DNA of 7,517 nt from CAZCYE01 sp964502775 (GTDB lineage: Bacteria; Actinomycetota; Acidimicrobiia; IMCC26256; PALSA-555): contig CAZCYE010000077.1 of NCBI GenBank assembly GCA_964502775.1, positions 1-7,517 on the forward strand, in the 5' to 3' direction. Both the position numbers and the translations under genes were made by a program. This document shows, in pieces, positions 1 to 4,985 of the stretch (position 1 is the first letter of the stretch; every line of letters begins with the position of its first letter). Under the pieces are notes generated by a model. It saw nothing but the letters and a program-made list of their open reading frames with translations, ran no database searches and was not told where the DNA came from.

Positions 1-212
1 ATCGGCGCCTCGTCCTTCTCGCCCTCCCCGATCACCACGACGCCGTCCATGGGCACGGAGTTGAGGACGAGGCGCATCGCGTCCACGGCCGCCTGATCGG
101 CGGCCTCCTTGTCGCCCCGCCCCATCCAGCGGCCCGCCGCGAGCGCCGCGGCCTCGGTGACCCGGGCGAGGTCCATGGCCAGGTTGCGATCCGGTGCTTC
201 GGGTTGCTCCAT
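1..212 (-). CDS. glpX: Class II fructose-1,6-bisphosphatase GlpX, N-terminal part (runs off the left edge)
   Basis: GlpX-type enzymes hydrolyse fructose-1,6-bisphosphate to fructose-6-phosphate in gluconeogenesis, in the cytosol, with divalent metal. Only the first 70 codons are present, starting MEQPEAPDRNLAMDLARVTE. The family signature is clear: an N-terminal helix, then GRGDKEAADQAAVDAMR at about residues 31-47, then VVVIGEGEKDEAP at 58-70. Asp34 and Glu63 correspond to metal ligands in the family. The ATG at 212 is supported by a strong Shine-Dalgarno (AGGAGGGGAGGG) nine bases upstream and by the usual family N-terminus. It is divergent from the methyltransferase at 370. The rest of the gene, roughly 250 residues by family length, lies outside the window. 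Confidence is high because of the GEGEKDEAP motif. Confidence 0.93.
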   Translation of the reverse strand, partial: MEQPEAPDRNLAMDLARVTEAAALAAGRWMGRGDKEAADQAAVDAMRLVLNSVPMDGVVVIGEGEKDEAP

Positions 213-215
213 CGT

Positions 216-227
216 CCCTCCCCTCCT
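216..227 (-). promoter_or_regulatory. Strong Shine-Dalgarno for glpX
   Basis: Read on the minus strand this is AGGAGGGGAGGG, with its AGGAGG core nine bases from the ATG at 212. It is the best ribosome binding site in the window and fixes the glpX start. It contrasts with the three genes here that appear to lack any leader. Confidence 0.8.
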
Positions 228-277
228 GGCGACGGCGCAGGTCCCGGCGGCGCCTCTCGGCGTCGGAAACGGGCCCT

Positions 278-325
278 GTCGCCGGGCGAGCGTAGCCGGG
301 GCTCGCGCGCGCTGTCCCCGGCGAC
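278..325. other. Long inverted repeat in the glpX / methyltransferase divergent region
   Basis: GTCGCCGGG at 278-286 is the exact reverse complement of CCCGGCGAC at 317-325. Inside it lies a second perfect pair, GCGAGC (286-291) and GCTCGC (301-306), around a 9-nt loop. The structure could form a cruciform, an operator, or a hairpin in the leader of either divergent gene. No T-run follows on either strand, so a classical terminator is unlikely. Its function is not known. Confidence 0.5.
289..294 (-). promoter_or_regulatory. Possible -10 element for glpX
   Basis: The minus strand reads TACGCT here, fitting the actinobacterial TANNNT -10. GGGACA, a weak -35 match, lies 18 bases upstream. A transcript from here would have a leader of about 75 nt containing the Shine-Dalgarno. 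The box falls inside the inverted repeat at 278-325, which would allow repression by a bound protein. This is inference from short motifs only. Confidence 0.25.
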
Positions 326-334
326 CACGCTCCG

Positions 335-370
335 CGCGAGGGCATGGGGGAACGCGAGAGCATGGGGGAG
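335..370. repeat. 18-bp imperfect tandem duplication just before the methyltransferase start
   Basis: Two adjacent 18-bp units, 335-352 and 353-370, share a CGCGAG(G/A)GCATGGGGGA core and differ at two positions (G/A at the seventh base and A/G at the last). The last base of the second copy is the first base of the proposed GTG start of the downstream methyltransferase. Each copy contains an ATG, but that frame reaches a stop within about 40 codons, so neither starts the gene. Confidence 0.7.
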
Positions 371-996
371 TGGACTCGCTGCTGCTCGCCGTGGCCCGGG
401 GTGCCATCGGCTTCATGCCCGACGACGAGGGCCTCGCCCTGCACGACGCCGCGCTCGGGGCGGTAGGCCACGGACCGCTGCTGGAGATCGGCTCGTACTG
501 CGGCAAGTCCTCGGTGTACCTCGGGGCCGCGGCGCGCGACGCCGGGACCGTGGTGTTCAGCGTGGACCACCACCGGGGCAGCGAGGAGCAGCAGCCGGGT
601 TGGGAGCATCACGACGAGCGCCTCGTGGACCCGGTGACGGGCCGCATCGACACGTGGCCTTGGTGGCGGGCCACGATCGTGGGGGCCGGGCTGTCCGGCG
701 TCGTGATCGGGATCGTGGGCGATTCGCCGGCGGTGGCGCAGCGGTGGTCAGCGCCGCTCGGTCTCGTGTTCGTCGACGGCGGGCACGCGCCGGACGTGGT
801 GCGCGCGGACTACGAGGGTTGGGCGCCGCACGTGGCGCCGGGCGGGTCGCTCGTGTTCCACGACGTCTTCGAGGATCCGGCCGACGGCGGGCACGGTCCC
901 TACGAGACCTGGTGTCGGGCCGTCGCCGACGGCTTCGAGCCGGTCTCGAGCACCGGGAGCCTGCGCGTGCTCCGTCGGGGCCCGAGGGCGCGGTGA
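370..996 (+). CDS. Class I SAM-dependent methyltransferase (Methyltransf_24-like)
   Basis: Predicted 208-residue soluble methyltransferase that would use S-adenosylmethionine; the substrate is unknown. The glycine-rich SAM loop is LLEIGSYCGKSSVYLG (residues 37-52), followed by the strand GTVVFSVDHHRG carrying acidic and histidine residues. Later come GLVFVDGGH and GGSLVFHDVF, the D-G-G-H and H-D pattern of this family, which resembles the metal-assisted CmcI-like or Methyltransf_24 group. The frame stays open further upstream, to ATG 109, but that part is arginine- and proline-rich and overlaps glpX antisense, so GTG 370, directly before the conserved DSLLLAVARGAIGFMPDDEG segment, is preferred. 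No clean Shine-Dalgarno is seen. It converges on the toroid-protein gene with no bases between the stop codons, and may act in the same pathway as the 997-4177 operon. Confidence 0.85.
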   Translation: MDSLLLAVARGAIGFMPDDEGLALHDAALGAVGHGPLLEIGSYCGKSSVYLGAAARDAGTVVFSVDHHRGSEEQQPGWEHHDERLVDPVTGRIDTWPWWRATIVGAGLSGVVIGIVGDSPAVAQRWSAPLGLVFVDGGHAPDVVRADYEGWAPHVAPGGSLVFHDVFEDPADGGHGPYETWCRAVADGFEPVSSTGSLRVLRRGPRAR

Positions 997-2154
997 TCAG
1001 TCCCGAGCGCGGGAACGCTCGGCCTCGATGGCTGCGCCGGCCGCGATGAGCTCGTCGGGGCTCAGCCCGAGCGGGAGGCCGTCACCGCGGAACAGGCCCG
1101 CGGTCGCTCCGGTGCCGCCGAGCGCGTCCGTGGCCAGCACCACCGCGGCTGCGTTCCAGCTGGGCTGCTCGCGGGGGAACACCTCGCCTTCGGCGCGGAA
1201 GCGCTCCCCCTCGAAGTTGGCCCCGGTCCAGTACCCACCGCCGTCGGCGCGCAGGAACTGCACCCAGGCGAAGAGGCGACGGGCCTCGTCACCCAGACCC
1301 GCGGCGTCGAGCGCGATCGCGCACTCGCAGGTCTCGGCGGCGGTCACCCACGGCCGATCGGCGACGCAGCGCACCCCGCGCCCGTCCACCACGAAGCGCT
1401 CCCAGCCTGCGGCGACGCGGGCGCGTGCCGGCGTGCCGCGCAGCACCCCGCAGAGAATCGGGTAGTACCAGTCCATCGCCCAGCGGTCCTTGTCCAAGAA
1501 CACGTCGCCGCGATGGGCGATGGCCACCGCGAGCGCGGCGAGCGAGAGCTCCCAGTCGGGGCGTTCGGTTCCCAGGCGCTCGGCGATCGCGATCGCGCAC
1601 CGCAAGCTCATGTGGATGCTCGACGACCCGGTGAGCAGCGCGCCGGCGGCCGGGTTGTCGCCGCGCCAGGCGAGCTCACCCGTGACTCGCTGATGCGCCA
1701 GCACGAAGTCGATCGCCCGCTCGACGGTGCTCCAGAGCTCGGAGAGGAACGCGTCGTCCCCGGTCGCGAGGTAGTGGTGCCACGCTCCGGTGGCCACGTA
1801 GCTCGTGAAGTTGGTGTCCAGGGTCGGGTCCTCGACCTCGGTGCCCAGGTAGTAGGCGTGCCAGGCCCCATCGGGGCGCTGGCGGGCCGCGAGCCATTCG
1901 TAGGCGCGTTCGGCTTCGGCTCGCCGCCCGCCCACGTCGAGCGCCATCGCCGCCTCCACCAAGTTCCATGGGTCGGTGTGCCCACCGGGCGTCCACGGGA
2001 GGTTCCCGTCGGGGTGCTGCACCGCCGCGATCGTGTCGACGGTCGCGTGCAGCTGGCGGGCGCTGACGACGCCGGGCACCCACGGCAGGCTTCGACCCGA
2101 TGCCCCGGATGTGTCGGATGCGCCGCCGGATGCGCTCGATGCAGCGCCCGTCAC
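997..2154 (-). CDS. Alpha/alpha-toroid protein, usually labelled prenyltransferase/squalene-oxidase repeat protein
   Basis: Predicted 385-residue soluble all-helical protein. Several QW-like repeats are visible: QHPDGNLPW (46-54), QRPDGAWHAYY (92-102) and, near the C-terminus, QFLRADGGGYW. Repeats of this type occur in prenyltransferases and squalene/hopene cyclases, but the class II cyclase DxDD acid motif is not visible, so catalysis is unproven. Motifs such as HTDPWNLVEAAMAL, DTNFTSYVATGAWHHYLATGD and DKDRWAMDWYYPI also recall six-hairpin (alpha/alpha) glycosidases, a serious alternative. The start is GTG 2154, whose last bases form a GTGA overlap with the stop of the upstream methyltransferase. 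The reading frame continues upstream as an antisense-like extension over that gene and is rejected. Residues 4-22 are Ser/Ala/Gly-rich low complexity, preceding the fold. It is the last gene of a three-gene operon. Confidence 0.82.
   Translation of the reverse strand: MTGAASSASGGASDTSGASGRSLPWVPGVVSARQLHATVDTIAAVQHPDGNLPWTPGGHTDPWNLVEAAMALDVGGRRAEAERAYEWLAARQRPDGAWHAYYLGTEVEDPTLDTNFTSYVATGAWHHYLATGDDAFLSELWSTVERAIDFVLAHQRVTGELAWRGDNPAAGALLTGSSSIHMSLRCAIAIAERLGTERPDWELSLAALAVAIAHRGDVFLDKDRWAMDWYYPILCGVLRGTPARARVAAGWERFVVDGRGVRCVADRPWVTAAETCECAIALDAAGLGDEARRLFAWVQFLRADGGGYWTGANFEGERFRAEGEVFPREQPSWNAAAVVLATDALGGTGATAGLFRGDGLPLGLSPDELIAAGAAIEAERSRARD
2099..2146. repeat. Degenerate GATGC-type short repeats encoding a Ser/Ala/Gly linker
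   Basis: Five units beginning with GATG start at 2099, 2108, 2117, 2129 and 2138 on the plus strand, spaced 9, 9, 12 and 9 bases. On the minus strand they encode the A-S, G-G-A-S and T-S-G-A-S pattern near the N-terminus of the toroid protein. The units are degenerate, so this looks like an old or continually edited short repeat. Confidence 0.5.
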
Positions 2155-2891
2155 GTCGCCCGGTCCGCGGCCCGGTCCGCGGTCCGGTCCGCGTAGACCA
2201 CGAGGCTCTTGCCCAGCACGGGATCGAGGCCGTGCTCGATGGCCTCGAGCCAAGCGGGCCGATGCTCGATCTGCCACACGAGCAGGTCGTGGTAGCGCCG
2301 CACGAAGGCGGGGGCCTCGACCCGGTCGACGCCGGTCGCGCAGCGGAGCCACCAGTAGGGGGAGTGCAGGGCATGCGCGCGGTGGGCGCCGCGGGGCACG
2401 CAGCCCGCGGCGGCGAGGGCGCGCTCGAGGTGACGGCGCCGGTAGATGCGCACGTGGCCCCCGGGGCGGTCGTGGTAGGCGCGGTCGAGCGCCCAGCACA
2501 CGCGCTCGGGCCAATGGCTCGGCACGGTCACCGCCAGCCGGCCACCCGGACGCAGGACGCGTGCGAGCTCGCGGATCGCTCGGTGGTCGTCGGGGATGTG
2601 CTCCAGCACCTCGGCCGCGATCACCCGGTCGAACGCGGCGTCCGCGAACGGCAGCGCGAGCGCGTCGGCATTGACCAGACCACCCGGGGTCGGACCGGGG
2701 AGCTGCGCGGCCTCGGTCATGGCGCCCACCACGGCGCGGGCGGCCACGAGGTCCGCCGCGGACGCGTCGAGTGCCACCACCGTCGCGCCGCGCCGCCAGG
2801 CCTCGAAGGCGTGACGGCCGTTGCCGCAACCCAGGTCGAGCACGCACGAGCCCTCGCCCACCTCGAGGCGGTCGAAGTCGACGGTCAGCAC
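2151..2891 (-). CDS. Class I SAM-dependent methyltransferase (Methyltransf_11-like)
   Basis: Predicted 246-residue methyltransferase with a complete SAM-binding fold: motif I VLDLGCGNGRH (17-27), the acidic strand VVALDAS, then NADALALPFADAAFDRVIAAEVLEHIPDD and VLRPGGRLAVTVP. The C-terminal half (HVRIYRRRHLERALAAAG, SPYWWLRC, DPVLGKSLVVYADR) is longer than a minimal Methyltransf_11 domain and probably binds the substrate, which is unknown. GTG 2891 is chosen because it gives an N-terminus, MLTVDFDRLEVGEG, leading straight into motif I, and overlaps the glycosyltransferase stop by 7 bp. No Shine-Dalgarno is seen, so it is probably translated by coupling. Its own stop overlaps the next start as GTGA. 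The C-terminus ends in three four-residue repeats, ADRT-ADRA-ADRA, encoded by a 12-bp tandem repeat. Confidence 0.88.
   Translation of the reverse strand: MLTVDFDRLEVGEGSCVLDLGCGNGRHAFEAWRRGATVVALDASAADLVAARAVVGAMTEAAQLPGPTPGGLVNADALALPFADAAFDRVIAAEVLEHIPDDHRAIRELARVLRPGGRLAVTVPSHWPERVCWALDRAYHDRPGGHVRIYRRRHLERALAAAGCVPRGAHRAHALHSPYWWLRCATGVDRVEAPAFVRRYHDLLVWQIEHRPAWLEAIEHGLDPVLGKSLVVYADRTADRAADRAT
2158..2193. repeat. 12-bp tandem repeat, three copies, at the methyltransferase C-terminus
   Basis: Three adjacent units of GCCCGGTCCGCG (2158-2169, 2170-2181, 2182-2193); the third has T for C at its second base. In the methyltransferase frame they encode ADRT-ADRA-ADRA at residues 234-245, right before the stop codon. 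Copy number can change by whole units without breaking the frame or the GTGA junction with the next gene. Confidence 0.75.
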
Positions 2892-4177
2892 CGCGTCGCC
2901 GTCGCTGCCGTCGCCGCGCCCCGACCGTGCTCGGCCAGCAGCGCCTCGTACTGCACGACGGTCTCCGCGGCCGTACGGGACCACGTGAAGCGCTCGCGCA
3001 CCCGCGCCCGCCCGGCCGCGCCGAGGCGTGTCCTCAGCGCTCGATCTCCGAGCGCCCCAAGGAGGGCCGCGGCCAGCGCCGAAGGGTCGCCGGGCGCGAC
3101 GAGGAGCCCCGTCTCGCCGTCGGGTCCCATCACCTCCGGGAGCGCGCCGCCCGTGGTGGCCACCACCGGGACCCCGCAGGCCATGGCCTCGACGGCCGGG
3201 AGCGAGAAGCCCTCGTACAGGGAAGGGACGCACGCCACCTCCGCCTCGGCGTAGAGCGCCACGACCTCCTCGGTCGTGATGCCCCCCACGAAGCGGACCG
3301 CGCCCTCGAGACCGAGGCGGGTGACGAGACCCGGGATCGGGCTCCGGTCGCGCGGACGCCCGATCACCACGAGGTGGGCGTCGGGCCGTTCCGTGCGGAC
3401 CTTGGCGAGCGCCTCGAGCAACGGGCCCAGGCCCTTCATCGGGACGTCCGCGCTCGCCGTGGTCACGAGCCGACCCCGCGTACGGGGGATGGCGGGCCGG
3501 GGTGAGAACACCACGGTGTCGACGCCCACGGGCACGACGTGGAGACGCTCGATCGGCACCCCCATCCGTGCCGCGATGTCGGTACGGGACGACTGGGACA
3601 CGGTGACGAGGCGCGGGATCTTCCGGGCCACTCGCTGCTGCATGCCCAGGAACCCGTACCAGCGCCGCAGGCTCGCGCGCCGGCCTCGTGTCGTGGCGTG
3701 GTCGAGCTCGAGGTCGCGATCGACGGTGATCGGGTGGTGCAGTGTTGCGAGCAGCGGCCACCCGTCGTCGCGCATCATGGAGACCAAGCCGGTCCCGAGG
3801 GACTGGTTGTCGTGCACGAGGTCGAAGTCGGCTCGGCGATTGCGCAGCAAGCGACGGGCTCGCAGCGAGAAGGTGAGCGGCTCCGGGAAGCCGCCGCCGA
3901 ACATGATCGCGAGCTCGCGGGCGTCGATGGTGGTGCGAATCTCGCGCCGCGAGGGCACGCGGAACGGGTTCTCGGGGCGGTACAGGTCGAGGCTCGGTAC
4001 CTCGACCAGCATGGACGGGTCGGCGAGGTCGGGGTACGGCGGCCCGGCGAAGACCGTCACCTGGTGTCCGAGTTCGTGGAGCGCGCGCGCCAGCTCCCGG
4101 ATGTAGACACCTTGCCCACCGCAGTGGGGGTTGCCGCGGTACGTCAGCAACGCGACACGAAGGGGGCGGCCCGGCAT
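2885..4177 (-). CDS. GT4-family glycosyltransferase (GT-B fold)
   Basis: Predicted 430-residue retaining glycosyltransferase that would move a sugar from a nucleotide-sugar donor to an unknown acceptor. The N-terminal acceptor domain opens with RVALLTYRGNPHCGGQGVYIRELARAL, carrying the Gly-rich GGQG loop at 20-23. The C-terminal donor domain has RLVTTASADVPMKGLGPLLEAL (near 236-257), HLVVIGRPRD, the strand VRFVGGI, and the GT4 E-x7-E motif as EGFSLPAVE (Glu322 and Glu330), followed by ACGVPVVATTGGALPEV. Length and domain order are normal for the family, and no signal peptide or membrane segment is seen. ATG 4177 begins directly at the conserved strand. It is the first gene of the operon, with a TAGGCT box ending 9 bases upstream and no Shine-Dalgarno. 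The C-terminal Ala/Thr-rich tail (AATAATATRC) overlaps the next gene's start. Confidence 0.92.
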   Translation of the reverse strand: MPGRPLRVALLTYRGNPHCGGQGVYIRELARALHELGHQVTVFAGPPYPDLADPSMLVEVPSLDLYRPENPFRVPSRREIRTTIDARELAIMFGGGFPEPLTFSLRARRLLRNRRADFDLVHDNQSLGTGLVSMMRDDGWPLLATLHHPITVDRDLELDHATTRGRRASLRRWYGFLGMQQRVARKIPRLVTVSQSSRTDIAARMGVPIERLHVVPVGVDTVVFSPRPAIPRTRGRLVTTASADVPMKGLGPLLEALAKVRTERPDAHLVVIGRPRDRSPIPGLVTRLGLEGAVRFVGGITTEEVVALYAEAEVACVPSLYEGFSLPAVEAMACGVPVVATTGGALPEVMGPDGETGLLVAPGDPSALAAALLGALGDRALRTRLGAAGRARVRERFTWSRTAAETVVQYEALLAEHGRGAATAATATRC

Positions 4178-4186
4178 GGGCGCGAG

Positions 4187-4192
4187 AGCCTA
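4187..4192 (-). promoter_or_regulatory. Putative -10 box of the glycosyltransferase operon (near-leaderless)
   Basis: The minus strand reads TAGGCT (TANNNT), ending nine bases before ATG 4177. Transcription starting 6-7 bases after the box would give a leader of only two or three bases. No convincing -35 is seen. The whole divergent region to the hydrolase start is 50 bp, so both promoters must lie within it or in the flanking genes. Confidence 0.45.
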
Positions 4193-4215
4193 TCGGCGGT
4201 CCGTCCCATGGGCGG

Positions 4216-4221
4216 TAGCGT
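4216..4221 (+). promoter_or_regulatory. Putative -10 box for a leaderless hydrolase mRNA
   Basis: TAGCGT lies at -12 to -7 relative to the GTG at 4228, exactly where a -10 must be if transcription starts on the start codon. The gene has no Shine-Dalgarno. Spacing and consensus are the same as for the box in front of murA. Confidence 0.5.
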
Positions 4222-4227
4222 CCAGCA

Positions 4228-4872
4228 GTGGACGTCACGTACCAAGGGCCGAAGCGAGGTGCCGACCGGGCCATGCTGCTCGCGCACGGAGCCGGGAGCG
4301 ATCGCAACGGCGCCGCGCTGGTGGCGGTGTCCGCCGCGTTGGCCGCGGCCGGCGTGCCGACGTTGCGCTTCGACTACCCCTATCGCGCCGCCGGGCGGCG
4401 CGCGCCGGATCGTCCCGCGGTGCTCGAGGCATCGACGCGTGAGGCGGCCGTCGCCCTCGGTCGGCACGCCGGGTTGTCGCCGGAGCGGCTGGTGCTGGGC
4501 GGCCGTTCCATGGGAGGCCGTGTCTGCTCGATGGTCGTGGGCCACGAGACCGACCCCGTGCCCGCGCTCGGCTTGGCGCTACTCGGGTACCCGTTGCATC
4601 CCGCGGGCAAGCCCGAGCGCACCCGCGACGGGCACTTCTCGCGCATCGGGGTCCCCACGCTCTTCGTGAGCGGCACCCGTGACGCCCTGGCCCCGCGCCC
4701 GGCCTTGACTCGCTCGGCGCGCAAGGTGAGGGGCACGGTGACGCGGCACTGGCTCGAGAGCGCCGATCACGGTTTCCGACCGCTCTCCTCCGCCCTCATG
4801 TCCCCGGAGGACGTGCTGGCCGAGGTCGCGCGGACCGTCGTGGCTTGGGTGGCGGCGTTGCCGCCACCCTGA
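4228..4872 (+). CDS. Alpha/beta hydrolase, KANL3/Tex30 type
   Basis: Predicted 214-residue cytosolic serine hydrolase, substrate unknown. The fold markers are in order: MLLAHGAGSDRNG (16-28, oxyanion-hole strand and loop), PTLRFDYPYR (44-53), the nucleophile elbow LGGRSMGGR with Ser94, VPTLFVSGTRDALAP with Asp152, and LESADHGF with His181, giving a complete Ser-Asp-His triad. The short length and the G-x-S-M-G-G-R elbow match the small KANL3/Tex30-like (dienelactone-hydrolase-related) subfamily, sometimes annotated simply as a dienelactone hydrolase family protein. The GTG 4228 start gives MDVTYQGPKRGADRAML and fits a leaderless promoter. It is divergent from the glycosyltransferase across 50 bp, so shared regulation is possible but unproven. 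Its last codons form the first of two tandem hairpins. Confidence 0.85.
   Translation: MDVTYQGPKRGADRAMLLAHGAGSDRNGAALVAVSAALAAAGVPTLRFDYPYRAAGRRAPDRPAVLEASTREAAVALGRHAGLSPERLVLGGRSMGGRVCSMVVGHETDPVPALGLALLGYPLHPAGKPERTRDGHFSRIGVPTLFVSGTRDALAPRPALTRSARKVRGTVTRHWLESADHGFRPLSSALMSPEDVLAEVARTVVAWVAALPPP
4847..4869 (+). terminator. Hairpin 1, overlapping the end of the hydrolase gene
   Basis: A perfect 10-bp stem, GGGTGGCGGC and GCCGCCACCC, closes a 3-nt GTT loop. The stop codon TGA (4870-4872) follows the stem immediately, so the hairpin is encoded in the last codons (WVAALPPP). There is no T-run after it, so it is at best a U-less terminator of the kind suggested for high-GC actinobacteria, or an mRNA 3'-end stabiliser. 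Confidence 0.6.
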
Positions 4873-4878
4873 TGGGGC

Positions 4879-4901
4879 GGGTGGTGGCGTTGTCACCACC
4901 C
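4879..4901 (+). terminator. Hairpin 2, downstream of the hydrolase gene
   Basis: GGGTGGTGGC and GTCACCACCC pair into a 10-bp stem with one G-U wobble and the same GTT loop as hairpin 1. It lies wholly outside the coding region, 77 bp before the inverted repeat ahead of murA turns, and 85 bp before the murA start. Together with hairpin 1 it may insulate murA from hydrolase read-through. There is no T-run. Confidence 0.6.
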
Positions 4902-4949
4902 TGATGGGGCGTTGGGTCGGGTTGCGGCTCGACATCGTGAGAGTCGGGT

Positions 4950-4967
4950 GCTCGGAGGTGTCCGAGC
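4950..4967. promoter_or_regulatory. Inverted repeat upstream of the murA -10 box
   Basis: GCTCGGA (4950-4956) and TCCGAGC (4961-4967) form a perfect 7-bp inverted repeat around GGTG. If transcription starts at the murA ATG, it covers about -36 to -19, between and over the expected -35 position. That fits an operator; a weak third hairpin behind the hydrolase is the alternative. Confidence 0.4.
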
Positions 4968-4973
4968 CCTCGC

Positions 4974-4979
4974 TAGCCT
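4974..4979 (+). promoter_or_regulatory. Putative -10 box for a leaderless murA mRNA
   Basis: TAGCCT lies at -12 to -7 relative to ATG 4986, with no Shine-Dalgarno between. The geometry matches the hydrolase promoter box exactly. It favours ATG 4986 over the in-frame GTG at 4983, for which the box would be too close. Confidence 0.5.
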
Positions 4980-4985
4980 CGGGTG

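Larger units (their letters stand above)
4847..4910. repeat. 32-bp tandem duplication carrying two hairpins
   Basis: Unit 4847-4878 and unit 4879-4910 differ at only three positions (C/T, C/T and G/A at unit bases 7, 15 and 17). Bases 7 and 17 pair with each other in the stem, so a C-G pair in copy 1 has become T-A in copy 2. The third change turns a G-C pair into a G-U wobble. The duplication spans the hydrolase stop codon, so copy 2 is non-coding. Confidence 0.75.

Noticed and set aside
109..369. Upstream extension of the methyltransferase reading frame to ATG 109
   Set aside because: The added residues are Arg/Pro/Ala-rich with no family resemblance, and the first part is antisense to glpX; the conserved region begins after GTG 370.
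2155..2847. Upstream extension of the toroid-protein frame to 2847
   Set aside because: It is an Arg/Pro-rich out-of-frame reading of the methyltransferase gene; the GTGA overlap at 2154 gives a natural start.
2100..3254. Long plus-strand open frame antisense to the methyltransferase and glycosyltransferase
   Set aside because: It mirrors codon bias of the real genes in GC-rich DNA; no domain or ribosome binding site supports it.
2892..4307. Upstream extension of the second methyltransferase frame, suggesting a fused 718-residue protein
   Set aside because: The extra part is an out-of-frame reading of the glycosyltransferase gene, with Arg/Pro-rich composition and no motifs.
3539..4669. Plus-strand open frame of 376 codons crossing the glycosyltransferase and hydrolase genes
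   Set aside because: It is antisense to one real gene and out of frame with another, and no protein motif is seen.
4916..4933. Third hairpin after the hydrolase, GTCGGG and CTCGAC around a 6-nt loop
   Set aside because: Only six pairs including a wobble; this is expected by chance in DNA of this composition.
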